Part shown: piece after piece, positions 28,469 through 37,352 of the stretch | Position numbering within the stretch: the stretch's first letter is position 1 | Layout: each line of letters begins with the position of its first letter | Assembly: GCA_963730305.1 (NCBI GenBank) | Contig: CAVSRB010000009.1 | Coordinates: forward strand, 139,027 to 203,026 | DNA from: CAMYMQ01 sp963730305 | Lineage (GTDB): Bacteria > Pseudomonadota > Alphaproteobacteria > Bin65 | Length of the DNA stretch: 64,000 bases | Reading direction: 5' to 3' | Notes under the pieces: generated by a model | What the model saw: the letters and a program-made list of their open reading frames with translations, nothing else | Databases searched by the model: none | What the model was told of the DNA's origin: nothing | Made by a program: the position numbers and the translations under genes

Positions 28469-29266
28469 GTGACCGAACTGTCGCAACTGGAGCGCTTGCT
28501 GGCCGCGGTCGCCGAGGACCCGGCCAAGGCCGTGCCCTTCTACGAGGCGCTGCTCGGGTCCCTGATCTACGTGCCGACCCCGGGCGACAAGCCGCTCACC
28601 GTCGAGGACGTGCGCAACGGCGCCGAGCTCGACCTGATGGTGATCGAGGCGGAGGACGGCCGGCTCTACATGCCGGTCTTCGCCTCGGCCGAGCGCGCCC
28701 TGGCCTATGGCGCCGAGCTGCCGGCGGTCGAAACCGGCGGCAAGACCTACGCCGAGCTGCCGGCCGAGGGCCTGATCCGCATGCTCGACCCCAAGATCGC
28801 GCTGACGATCGACCTCGGCGCCGAGCACGCCCGGACGCTCGACCTCGAGGAGCTGCACCACCTGCGCAGCGAGCTCGACCGGATCGGCAAGGGCGGGCGC
28901 CAGCGCCGCCTGCGCGCTCGTGGCAGCACCCGGCTCAGCTTCCGGGCCGTCCTCGACCTGCCCGCGGCCATGGCCGCGGCGCTGGCCGAGGTCTGCGGCG
29001 AGCGGCCGTCGATCGGCGCCGTCTACCTGGTCGAGGTGCCCGATCCCGAGCGCTCGAACGGCAAGAAATTCATCGCCCTGCTCGACATCGACGACAAGAC
29101 CGGCGACGCCTTCAAGGCCGCGGGCGAAGCCATCGGCCGCGTGCTGTCCGACCACTTCGCGGCCGGCACCTACTTCGAGCTGGCCAACCTCGCCGACGAG
29201 GACGCCTGGGCCGCCGCGGTGACGCAGAAGAAGGTGGCGCCGGTCTACCGCCGCGGGGCGGCCTGA
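28469..29266 (+). CDS. SseB-family protein
   Basis: A 265-aa soluble protein with an N-terminal SseB domain (SLIYVPTPGD, LDLMVIEAEDGRLYMPVFASAERALAYG) and a C-terminal half with RPSIGAVYLVEVPDPERSNGKKFIALLDID. The GTG start has CGGAGGCGG directly before it. SseB-type proteins were named for enhanced serine sensitivity, and their biochemical role is not established. It ends 16 bases before hprK, so it may share that transcript. Confidence 0.75.
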   Translation: MTELSQLERLLAAVAEDPAKAVPFYEALLGSLIYVPTPGDKPLTVEDVRNGAELDLMVIEAEDGRLYMPVFASAERALAYGAELPAVETGGKTYAELPAEGLIRMLDPKIALTIDLGAEHARTLDLEELHHLRSELDRIGKGGRQRRLRARGSTRLSFRAVLDLPAAMAAALAEVCGERPSIGAVYLVEVPDPERSNGKKFIALLDIDDKTGDAFKAAGEAIGRVLSDHFAAGTYFELANLADEDAWAAAVTQKKVAPVYRRGAA

Positions 29267-29282
29267 CCGCGGGCGCGCCGCC

Positions 29283-29699
29283 GTGCTGCTCCACGCCAGT
29301 TGCGTCGCGATCGGCGGCCGCGGCGTGCTGATCGAGGGGCCGTCGGCCAGCGGCAAGTCCGATCTCGCCCTGCGCCTGATCGATGGCGGCGCCCGGCTGG
29401 TCGCCGACGACCAGGTCGAGGTCGCGGCCCGCGACGGCCGGCTCCACGCCTCGGCGCCGGCCGCGCTCGCCGGCCTGATCGAGGCGCGCGGCCAGGGCCT
29501 GTTCCGGCTCGATCCCCTGCCCGAGGTTCCGCTCGACCTCGCGGTCACCCTGGCCACGCCCGCCGAGCGCCTGCCCGAGCCGGCGACCCGGACCCTGCTC
29601 GGCGTCGACCTGCCGCTGGTCGCGATCGACCCGTTCGAGGCCTCGGCCCCGGCCCGGCTGCGCCTTGTCCTGTCCCGGCCCCCGGCGCATACTGACTAG
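29283..29699 (+). CDS. hprK: HPr kinase/phosphorylase, short alphaproteobacterial form
   Basis: A 138-aa protein equal to only the C-terminal kinase domain of the Gram-positive enzyme, which is the normal length in alphaproteobacteria. It has the P-loop GPSASGKSDLALRLI and the following VADDQVEV acidic pair. It phosphorylates HPr on a serine, and HPr itself is encoded three genes downstream with RapZ and EIIA between. GTG at 29283 is the likely start. The gene order hprK-rapZ-EIIA-HPr behind chvI/chvG is conserved in this class. Confidence 0.9.
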   Translation: MLLHASCVAIGGRGVLIEGPSASGKSDLALRLIDGGARLVADDQVEVAARDGRLHASAPAALAGLIEARGQGLFRLDPLPEVPLDLAVTLATPAERLPEPATRTLLGVDLPLVAIDPFEASAPARLRLVLSRPPAHTD

Positions 29700-29810
29700 A
29701 CGCCCGCGGCACCGCCCGACCCGGTTCGACCATCGCTCCGCCCCGGAACGGCCGCTACGGACGGCCCGACCAATCGACGGTGACCCGTTGACCGCACCCC
29801 GGCTCCGGCC

Positions 29811-30755
29811 ATGACCATACATCCGCCCGGCAACCCGCCCGGCGACGCGTCCGCCGGCGCGGACCGGAACGGCGCCGACCCGGCCGGCGCCGTCTCCCTG
29901 CTGCTGGTCACCGGCCTGTCCGGCGCCGGCAAGTCGACCGCGCTGCAGGCGCTCGAGGACACCGGCTACGAGGTCGTCGACAACCTGCCCGTCTCGCTGC
30001 TCGGCGCCCTGGTCCAGCCGGGCACGCCGCTCGACCGGCCGATCGCGATCGGGGTCGACGTCCGCACCCGCGACTTCGGCGGCGCGCCCCTGTTCGAGCG
30101 GCTCAGCGCGCTGGCGGCGTCGACCGGCGTCTCGGTCCGCATCATCTATCTCGACTGCGATGACGAGGTGATCGTCCGCCGCTACTCGCAGACCCGCCGG
30201 CGCCATCCGCTCGCCGGGGCGCTGCCGGTCGCCGACGGCATCCGCGCCGAGCGCCAGCGGCTCGCCCCCTTGCGCGACCTCGCCGACCCGGTGATCGACA
30301 CCTCGGACATGACGCCGGCCGACCTCCGCCGCCTGATCGTCGACCGGTTCAGCCCCGAGCGTGCGCCCGAGATGACCATCTCGATCCAGTCCTTCGCCTT
30401 CGGCCAGGGCCTGCCGCGCCAGGCCGACCTGGTGTTCGACGTGCGCTTCCTGCGCAACCCGCACTACGTCGACGGCCTGCGCCCGCAGACCGGCCGCGAC
30501 GCGCCGGTCGGCGACTATATCGAGGGCGACCCGGATTTCGCCGGCTTCTACGAGCGGCTGACCGGCTTGCTCTTGCCCCTGCTGCCGCGCTATCGGGAGG
30601 AAGGCAAGAGCTACCTGACCATCGCGGTCGGCTGCACCGGCGGGCGCCATCGTTCGGTCTACGTCGCCGAGCGGCTGGCGGACGCGGTGCGCGGGGCGGG
30701 TTTCAAGGCGGCGGTGCGCCACCGCGAGCTGGGCGTCGATCAACCGCCGGCGTGA
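29811..30755 (+). CDS. rapZ: RNase adapter protein RapZ
   Basis: A 314-aa protein with the N-terminal P-loop GLSGAGKSTALQALEDTGYEVVDNLP and the C-terminal signature GCTGGRHRSVYVAERLAD. The linker contains YSQTRRRHPL. In enterobacteria RapZ binds small RNAs and RNase E to tune glucosamine-6-phosphate synthase. In alphaproteobacteria the gene belongs to the PTS phosphorelay cluster, and the regulatory target is less clear. An N-terminal extension of about 25 residues (PPGNPPGDASAGAD) precedes the conserved domain; a later start is possible. Confidence 0.93.
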   Translation: MTIHPPGNPPGDASAGADRNGADPAGAVSLLLVTGLSGAGKSTALQALEDTGYEVVDNLPVSLLGALVQPGTPLDRPIAIGVDVRTRDFGGAPLFERLSALAASTGVSVRIIYLDCDDEVIVRRYSQTRRRHPLAGALPVADGIRAERQRLAPLRDLADPVIDTSDMTPADLRRLIVDRFSPERAPEMTISIQSFAFGQGLPRQADLVFDVRFLRNPHYVDGLRPQTGRDAPVGDYIEGDPDFAGFYERLTGLLLPLLPRYREEGKSYLTIAVGCTGGRHRSVYVAERLADAVRGAGFKAAVRHRELGVDQPPA

Positions 30756-30851
30756 CGGCTGCCGGAAGGGGGGCACCGCAAGGATGAGTGGGGAGGACGT
30801 CATGAAACGGGTCCGGGACGGGCAGGCACACCACCGCGGCAGGGCGCCGGC

Positions 30852-31259
30852 ATGATCGGCATGGTCCTGGTCACCCACGGCCGCCTGGCCGAGGAGTTCG
30901 TCGCCGCGCTGGAGCACATCGTCGGCCCGCAGAAGGCGGTCCGCGCGGTGTGCATCGGCCCCAACGACGACATGGAGGCGCGCCGCGCCGAGATCATCGA
31001 CAGCGTCAAGGCGGTCGACACGGGCACCGGCGTCGTCGTGCTCACCGACATGTTCGGCGGCACGCCCTCGAACCTCGCCATCTCCATCCTCGACCGCGCC
31101 AACGTCGAGGTCATCGCCGGGATCAACCTGCCGATGCTGATCAAGCTGGCCTCGGCGCGCGAGGCCGACGACCTCGCCGGCGCCGTCGCCCAGGCGCAGG
31201 AGGCCGGCCGCAAATACATCAACGTCGCCTCGGCCCTGCTGGGCGAGCCGGGGAAGTGA
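30852..31259 (+). CDS. PTS IIA component, mannose/fructose (EIIA-Man) family
   Basis: A 135-aa cytosolic phosphocarrier. The phospho-accepting histidine is in LVTHGRLAEEF (His-9), and the second conserved segment VLTDMFGGTPSN is intact. No membrane IIC/IID is nearby, so it is a regulatory, not a sugar-transport, IIA. It precedes HPr by 11 bases. In relatives, this EIIA takes phosphate from HPr and signals carbon/nitrogen state. Confidence 0.93.
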   Translation: MIGMVLVTHGRLAEEFVAALEHIVGPQKAVRAVCIGPNDDMEARRAEIIDSVKAVDTGTGVVVLTDMFGGTPSNLAISILDRANVEVIAGINLPMLIKLASAREADDLAGAVAQAQEAGRKYINVASALLGEPGK

Positions 31260-31270
31260 CCGGGCGCGCC

Positions 31271-31570
31271 ATGACGACCGCCGCCGACGGTGCCACCGGG
31301 GAGGCGCTCTCGCGCCGGGTCACCATCGTCAACGCAAAGGGCCTGCACGCCCGCGCCGCCGCGCGCTTCGCCAAGCTGGCCGCCGAGTTCGACGCCCGGG
31401 TCACCGTCTCGCGCGGCGGCCAGACCGTCACCGCGCTGTCGATCATGGGCCTGATGATGCTCGCCGCCGCGACCGGCTCGACCATCGACCTGCGCGCCGA
31501 GGGGCCGGACGCCGCGGCCGCGCTCGACGCGCTGGGCGCGCTGGTCGAGCGGGGCTTCGACGAGACCTGA
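31271..31570 (+). CDS. ptsH: HPr phosphocarrier protein
   Basis: A 99-aa HPr. The active-site histidine is in NAKGLHARAAARF, and the regulatory serine is in ALSIMGLMMLAA, the site that HprK would phosphorylate. An extra 12-15 residues precede the standard domain (MTTAADGATGEALSRR). It is the last gene of the hprK-rapZ-EIIA-HPr run; enzyme I is not in the window. Confidence 0.94.
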   Translation: MTTAADGATGEALSRRVTIVNAKGLHARAAARFAKLAAEFDARVTVSRGGQTVTALSIMGLMMLAAATGSTIDLRAEGPDAAAALDALGALVERGFDET

Positions 31571-31608
31571 GCCGTCGCCGGCACCGCGCCGGGCAGGCGG
31601 CAAGCGGA

Positions 31609-31997
31609 TGTCATCATTTGTCAGCATCGGCCGCCCGCCGCGGCGGATTCGCTCGGTTCCCGCCTGTTTACATCCGCTGTGGGCCGCCGGCGCGGATGTA
31701 AACCGATGTCATCAATTGTCATCATCGGCCGGCGGCGCGGCGGAACGGCGCAAAGGTTATCATCGGTTATCAACGGTTATCTTTTGCGGCTCGAGGCTGG
31801 GTTTCCCTCTCCCTCGGGAGAGGGAGGGGCCCATTGCGCAAGCAATGGGAGGGTGCGGGGACCGGCCTTCGAGGGTGACCCCTCGCCCAGCTTCGGGTAG
31901 GGCCCGGCTCCGCCGGGCCAACCCTGCGCAACCCTCTCCCCCAGGGAGAGGGTTTGTGGCGTCGCGCACTGTCATCAAGTGTCATCATTTGTCATCA
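31609..31997. repeat. Helically phased 8-bp direct repeats (TGTCATCA and GGTTATC arrays)
   Basis: Within the gene-free stretch 31571-32566, TGTCATCA or a one-base variant starts at 31609 and 31619, again at 31707 and 31717, and again at 31970, 31980 and 31990. GGTTATC starts at 31755, 31765 and 31775. Every step inside a cluster is exactly 10 bases. The first two clusters sit in similar surroundings (CATCGGCCG... follows both). A perfect 12-bp inverted repeat, GTTTACATCCGC at 31666-31677 with its complement at 31692-31703, lies between them. Confidence 0.7.
31804..31955. repeat. Intergenic element made of three hairpins
   Basis: Three strong hairpins follow one another: CCCTCTCC/GGGAGAGG near 31804-31827, CCCATTGC-GCAA-GCAATGGG near 31830-31849, and ACCCTCTCCC-CCA-GGGAGAGGGT at 31931-31953. 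First and last are near copies, so the whole unit has terminal palindromes. The layout resembles palindromic intergenic repeats common in high-GC alphaproteobacteria; it could also end HPr-operon transcripts. Confidence 0.55.
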
Positions 31998-32190
31998 GGG
32001 TTCGACCTGAGCTCGGACCGAAAGCCGGCGAGGCGATCGAGGTCGCGGCCCGTCATCCGAGGGCTGATGCTCGGCAGGAACAAGCCTGTCGATCCCGCCG
32101 TCTTCTGCCGGGCAAGCAGCGTGAGACGACGGGCCGGGTGTCGGCAGTGGTCGCCAGTGCTCTGCCCTCGACCGCTCTTTGGTCCTCGGC

Positions 32191-32232
32191 CACACACCAC
32201 CCCGGCCGAAGCGCAGCGGAGTGCCGGGGACC
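32191..32232. repeat. Dispersed repeat, CACCACCCCGG family, copy 1
   Basis: ACCACCCCGGCC, GAAGCG-CAGCGGAG and GCCGGGGACC recur, mostly inverted, at 44399-44436 and in part at 44461-44502. The rest of 32000-32380 shows no gene, only weak open frames without coding character. Confidence 0.5.
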
Positions 32233-32391
32233 ACGCGTGCGAACGTCATCGATTGCCGTCAGGTGCCGCGGCCGGACTACGGCATGGTCGAGGGGAACGG
32301 GGACCAGTATGTCGATATAGGAAAAAAATCAAGAAAGACAAGATGGGGCTGCCTCAGGTCGTCCCGCTGCGCGCGCCTCTTCCATCACCAT

Positions 32392-32407
32392 ATAAAGATA
32401 TCTTTAT
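32392..32407. promoter_or_regulatory. Perfect 16-bp palindrome upstream of ahcY, SahR-type operator candidate
   Basis: ATAAAGATATCTTTAT is its own reverse complement. It ends two bases before the -35 box of the ahcY promoter. Its form agrees with what I recall of sites bound by the ArsR-family regulator SahR before methionine-cycle genes in proteobacteria. That assignment is from memory, not a search. Confidence 0.6.
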
Positions 32408-32409
32408 GC

Positions 32410-32438
32410 TTGCTGGCCGCGCGCCGCTTTGCTATAGG
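32410..32438 (+). promoter_or_regulatory. Putative ahcY promoter
   Basis: TTGCTG (32410-32415) and TATAGG (32433-32438) are separated by 17 bases. The 16-bp palindrome touches the upstream edge. It leaves a leader of about 120 bases before the ahcY ATG. Confidence 0.5.
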
Positions 32439-32566
32439 CAGCGTCGAATTCGGAATCGACCGGGCTGACGGACCGGCCGGGCGCTGCGATCGGTGCCCCG
32501 GCTTGTCGTGCGCCGCCCCGACCCACGTATTCGCGAACAACCCAAGCATTCGAAAGAAGGACGACG

Positions 32567-33967
32567 ATGGCCGACAATCAGGACTATGTGGTCAAGGACA
32601 TTTCCCTGGCCGACTGGGGCAATCACGAGATCGAGCTGGCCGAGGTGGAGATGCCCGGCCTGATGGCCACGCGCGAGGAATATGGCGCGTCCAAGCCGCT
32701 CAAGGGCGCCAAGGTCGCCGGCTCGCTGCACATGACCATCCAGACCGCCGTGCTGATCCAGACGCTCGAGGCGCTGGGCGCGGACGTGCGCTGGGCCTCG
32801 TGCAACATCTACTCGACCCAGGACCACGCCGCCGCGGCGATCGCCGCCAACGGCACCCCGGTGTTCGCGGTCAAGGGCGAGTCGCTGGAGGACTACTGGG
32901 AGTACCAGCATCGCATCTTCGAGTGGTCGGACGGCGGCACGCCCAACATGATCCTCGACGACGGCGGCGACGCCACGCTGCTGGTCATCCTCGGCTCCAA
33001 GGCCGAGAAGGACGCCTCGGTCCTCGACAACCCGGAGAACGAGGAAGAGGAGGCGCTCTACGCCGCGATCAAGCAGCGGCTGAAGGACAAGCCGGGCTTC
33101 TATTCGGAGATCGCCAAGAACATCAAGGGCGTCACCGAGGAGACCACGACCGGCGTCCACCGCCTCTATCGGATGCAGAAGGACGGCGAGCTGCCGTTCC
33201 CGGCGATCAACGTCAACGACAGCGTGACCAAGTCGAAGTTCGACAACCTCTACGGCTGCCGTGAGTTGCTGGTCGACGCCATCCGCCGCGGCACCGACGT
33301 GATGATGTCGGGCAAGGTCGCGATGGTCGCGGGCTACGGCGACGTCGGCAAGGGCTCGGCCCAGTCGCTGCGCAACGCCGGCTGCCGGGTGATGGTCTCC
33401 GAAGTCGACCCGATCTGCGCGCTGCAGGCGGCGATGGAGGGCTTCGAGGTGGTGACCATGGACCAGGCCGCGCCCCAGTGCGACGTCTTCGTGACCGCCA
33501 CCGGCAACCTCGACGTCATCACCGTCGACCACATGCGGGCGATGAAGGACCGGGCGATCGTCTGCAACATCGGTCACTTCGACAGCGAGATCCAGGTGGC
33601 CGCGCTGAAGAACTTCAAGTGGAAGAACGTCAAGCCGCAGGTCGACGAGATCGAGTTCCCCGACGGCAAGAAGATCATCCTTCTGTCCGAGGGCCGGCTG
33701 GTCAACCTGGGCAACGCCATGGGCCACCCCAGCTTCGTGATGTCGGCGTCGTTCACCAACCAGACGCTGGCGCAGATCGAGCTGTGGAACAACGACGGCC
33801 ACTACAAGAACGAGGTCTACGTCCTGCCCAAGCATCTCGACGAGAAGGTCGCGCAGCTCCACCTGCAGAAGGTCGGTGCGACCCTGACCCAGCTCAGCGG
33901 CAAGCAGGCCGACTATATCGGCGTTCCGGCCGAGGGCCCGTTCAAGCCCGACCACTACCGCTACTAG
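32567..33967 (+). CDS. ahcY: Adenosylhomocysteinase (SAH hydrolase)
   Basis: A 466-aa, NAD-dependent cytosolic enzyme that splits S-adenosylhomocysteine into adenosine and homocysteine and so keeps the methyl cycle running. It shows LHMTIQTAVLIQTLEALGA, CNIYSTQDHAAAAI, the bacterial insert region DNPENEEEEALY, the NAD loop VAGYGDVGKGSA, ATGNLDVI, CNIGHFD, and the C-terminal KPDHYRY, which reaches into the neighbouring subunit. AGAAGGA precedes the ATG. A palindromic operator and promoter lie 130-175 bases upstream. Confidence 0.97.
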   Translation: MADNQDYVVKDISLADWGNHEIELAEVEMPGLMATREEYGASKPLKGAKVAGSLHMTIQTAVLIQTLEALGADVRWASCNIYSTQDHAAAAIAANGTPVFAVKGESLEDYWEYQHRIFEWSDGGTPNMILDDGGDATLLVILGSKAEKDASVLDNPENEEEEALYAAIKQRLKDKPGFYSEIAKNIKGVTEETTTGVHRLYRMQKDGELPFPAINVNDSVTKSKFDNLYGCRELLVDAIRRGTDVMMSGKVAMVAGYGDVGKGSAQSLRNAGCRVMVSEVDPICALQAAMEGFEVVTMDQAAPQCDVFVTATGNLDVITVDHMRAMKDRAIVCNIGHFDSEIQVAALKNFKWKNVKPQVDEIEFPDGKKIILLSEGRLVNLGNAMGHPSFVMSASFTNQTLAQIELWNNDGHYKNEVYVLPKHLDEKVAQLHLQKVGATLTQLSGKQADYIGVPAEGPFKPDHYRY

Positions 33968-34071
33968 AGGGCGTGTCGCCGCGCCGGCCCGTCACCGGGG
34001 CCGGCGCGGCCGTTCTTCGCGGCCGCACACCCGCCGGTTTCTCAACCAAACCGGCAGACGCGGCCCGGACG

Positions 34072-34087
34072 TTAACCATCTATTCAC
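34072..34087 (+). promoter_or_regulatory. CtrA-like box upstream of divL
   Basis: TTAA-N7-TTCAC, one base away from the CtrA consensus TTAA-N7-TTAAC, lies 52 bases before the divL start. CtrA is the master cell-cycle regulator that DivL acts on, so feedback is possible. Confidence 0.4.
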
Positions 34088-34138
34088 CAACCGCCCGCTA
34101 GGCTTGCCGCAACTTCAGGCTGGACCTAGTGTGATGCG

Positions 34139-37019
34139 ATGAACCGAGTGGCGCAGGCGCGCTCGCGACATAGCGGCAGGGCTCCCCACGGGCCCGTCGC
34201 GCCGGGAAGGGGCCCATCCGGCATCGGCCGGTCGGGCGGCATCGCCGCCGCGATCATGGCCGGCGTCGTCCTGCTGTCGTCGCGTCCGGCGCTGGCCGCC
34301 GGGCCGGTCGCCGGCAACCTGCCGGTCCAGTGGATCGTGATGGCTTCGGCCCTCGCGCTGGCCCTGTCGGTCATCGCCTACTTCATCATCAGCCGCAGCC
34401 GGCGCAAGACGCCGCGCCAGCCCGAGCGGATTCCGCCGACCGCCGACGAGCTCGCCGCCCGCGCGCTCGCCCGCGCCGTCGCGGACGACGATGACGGCCC
34501 GCTCGATGTTGGTCCGGTCGATACCGGTCGCGGTCGATACCGGCGCGGTGCCGGCCGACGCCTTTGCTGAATTCCATACCGAGACGCCGCTCGCCGCCGC
34601 CGAACCGGTGGCCGGCGACAGCCCGGCGCCGCGCTTCGGCGGCCGGCTTCGGGCCTCGAAGAGGGACAAGACGGCCGAGAGCCGTGCGACCGCCGTCCAT
34701 GCGGCGGCGGCCGAGCTCGCCGTCGCGGGCGACGCGGTCGAGGCCGCGCTGGCCGCCGGCCATGCCGGGGTGGTCACCTGGCAGGGCAACGGGCAGGGCA
34801 GTGGGCAGGGAGAGGCGCTGACCGTCTCCGCCGGCCTCGGCAACATGCTCGGTATCGCCGGCCAGGGCGGCCTCACCTTCGACGCCATCCTCGGCGCCTT
34901 CGACGATGCCGGCCGCGCCGAGATCGGCGCCGCGGTCGAGCGGCTGCGCGCCAGCGGCGAAGGCTTCAGCACGATCGCGCGCAGCCCCGACGGCAAGCGC
35001 TACTTCCAGGCGGTCGGCCGCCGCGGCGGCAGCGATGCCGCGCCGGCCGACGTGCTGTGGCTGCAGAACATCACCGACCGCGCCGCCGCGCTGGTCCACC
35101 TCGAACGCCAGACCAAGCGGCTGCGCAACCTGATCGACGCGGTGCCGCTGCCGATCTGGGCGCGCGATTCCTCGCTGCGCATCGCCGACTGCAACCGCGC
35201 CTACGTCGACGCGGTCGAGGCCGAGGCGCCCGAGGCCGTGTTCGCCGAATGCCGCGAGTTCGTCGAGGGCGACGGCGCCGAGAAGGCCCGCAACCTGGCC
35301 CGCGGCGCGCTCGACTCCGGCGCGGCGCAAGAGGGCAACCACAACATCGTCGTCAGCGGCGCGCGCCGCAATTATTTGATCCACGAGGAGCCGATCGCCG
35401 GCGGCAAGATGACCGCCGGTTTCGCCCTCGACCGCACCGAGGTCGAGGACCTGCGCGGCGAGCTCGACCGCCACCAGCGTTCGCAGGAGGACATCCTCGA
35501 CCGGCTCGCGCTGGCGATCATGGTGTTCGGCGAGAACGGCCACCTGCGCTTCGTCAACAGCGCCGGCGCCAAGCTGTGGCAGCTCGACGAGACCTGGCTG
35601 GGCACCAACCCCGAGATCGGCGAGGTGCTCGACGTCCTGCGCGAGAAGCGGCTCTTCCCGGAGACCGGCGACTTCAGCGCGCTCAAGGCCGAGTGGCGCA
35701 GCTACCTGACCAAGCTGATCGAGCCGCGCGAAGAGCTGATGCACCTGCCCAACGGCACGGCGATCTGGATGGTGATCTCGCCGCACCCGACCGGCGGTCT
35801 GCTGATCACGGTCGAGGACGTCACCGACAAGCTGCGGCTGGAACGGTCCTACAACACCCTGGTCGACGTCCAGCAGGCGACCCTGAACAACCTGTCCGAG
35901 GGCGTCGCCGTGTTCGGTGAGGACGGCTGCCTGCGGCTGACCAACCCGGTCTTCCGCGAGATGTGGGGCCTCGACGACGAGTTCGTGAACCTCGGCCCGC
36001 ACCTGTCCGAGGTGGTCGAGGCGTGCAAGGACCATTTCGACTACGGCGACAACTGGGAGCGGTTCAAGACCGCCTATCTCGGCCGCATCTTCGGCCGGGT
36101 CATGCGCAACGGCCGGATCAACACCACAGACGATCGCGTGCTCGCCTATTCGATCGTGCCGATGCCCGACGGCGGCGTGCTGCTCAGCTACCGCGACATC
36201 ACCGATTCGACCCGGGTCGAGCGGGCGCTCAGGGAACGAAACGACGCGCTCGAGGCGGCCGACCGGCTCAAGTCCGAATTCGTCGCCAACGTCTCCTACG
36301 AGCTGCGCTCGCCGCTGACCACGATCCTCGGCTTCGCCGAGATCCTCAACAACCAGTATTTCGGCGAGCTCAACGACAAGCAGACCGAGTACCTGTCGAG
36401 CATGATCGACGCCTCGCACAAGCTGCAGAACCTGATCAACGACATCATCGATTTGTCGGTGATCGAGGCCGGCCGCATGGTGCTGGAGATCACCGAGTTC
36501 GACCTGCGCGAGCTGCTCGACGGGCTGGAGCAGCTGATCCGCGCCCGCGCCACCGAGCGCAACGTCGCGGTCGAGGTCGACTGCGAGGACGGCATCGGCA
36601 CGGTCCAGGGCGACGCCCGGCGGCTGCGCCAGGTGCTCTACAACCTGCTGCTCAACGCCATCTCCTTCTCCGAACACGGCGACACGGTCCGGCTCTCGGC
36701 GCGCCGCGTCGGCGACGAGCTGGTGCTGACGGTCGAGGACAACGGCCCCGGCATCGCGCCCAGCGACCGCAACCGCGTGTTCGACCCGTTCGTGCGCGGC
36801 GTCGCCGCCGACCGCCGCTACCAGGGCGCCGGCCTCGGCCTGTCGCTGGTCAAGCGCTTCATCGAGCTGCACGGCGGCACGGTCGCGCTCGACTCCGAGC
36901 CCAGCCACGGCACCCGCGTCACCTGCACCATCCCCGCGCGCCAGCCCGAGGTCACCCTGTCCCCGGGCCCCGACGGCGAACCGCGGACGCTGACCCCGAC
37001 CCGCGCCGCGGCGGAGTAG
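34139..37019 (+). CDS. divL: DivL-type PAS kinase with tyrosine at the H-box (one apparent insertion)
   Basis: About 959 aa after correction. One membrane helix near residue 65 is followed by PAS-like segments (LRNLIDAVPLPIWARDSSLRIADCN; LALAIMVFGENGHLRFVNSAGAKLW; NNLSEGVAVFGEDGCLRLTNP) and a kinase core. Where histidine kinases have S-H-E-L-R, this protein has NVSYELRSPLTT, with tyrosine near residue 720, the hallmark of DivL. ATP-binding motifs are intact (NLLLNAISFSEHGD, VEDNGPGIAP, GAGLGLSLVKRF). The first 130 codons and the rest are one frame apart; dropping T34528 in a 15-bp tandem repeat restores one protein. The next gene is tsaE, as beside divL in Caulobacter. DivL controls CckA and hence CtrA. 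Confidence 0.87.
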
Positions 37020-37080
37020 GCGGCGCCAGGCGCCGGAGGGCGGCCGCGGCCGAGCCTCCAGCATGCATTTCCATCGATAT

Positions 37081-37162
37081 CGTCATTCCCGCGACGGCGG
37101 GAATCCATTTGTCGACGCCAGGCTTGTCAGCGGCCTGGACCCCCGCCTGCGCGGGGGTGACG
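37081..37162. repeat. 82-bp palindromic element, copy 1
   Basis: Bounded by CGTCA and TGACG, it contains two hairpins, ATTCCCGCGACGGCGGGAAT and ACCCCCGCCTGCGCGGGGGT, separated by about 37 bases. A reversed copy of exactly the same length is at 38973-39054 and a shorter one at 44310-44378. The rest of 37020-37352 holds no gene that I can support. Confidence 0.75.
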
Positions 37163-37352
37163 GGTTGGGTTTGAGGCATAGACCTTGCGTGCCGTCCCAC
37201 GCTGCCGGCTCAGCAGATCAAGGCAAGCGCGGCCAGCCTGTCGTGCCAAGCATCAGCCTTTCGATGACGGCGGCGATCTTGGCGTCCGAGCCGACCCGCA
37301 CGCCCCCGTCTCTGGACACGCGCCGGGTCCTCCGTTAAGGCAGCCCGCACCC

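Noticed and set aside
31755..31782. TTATC repeats as DnaA boxes and the region as a chromosome origin
   Set aside because: The units read TTATCATCG, TTATCAACG and TTATCTTTT, not the TTATCCACA consensus. No dnaA, hemE or parAB is next to them and there is no extended AT-rich unwinding region. GC skew would be needed.
31609..31997. CRISPR array
   Set aside because: The repeats are only 8 bases with 2-base gaps, there are no unique spacers of 30 bases or so, and no cas gene is present.
32439..32566. A SAM or SAH riboswitch in the ahcY leader
   Set aside because: I could not find the conserved core of the SAH or SAM-II types in the 120-base leader. A palindromic protein site explains control better.
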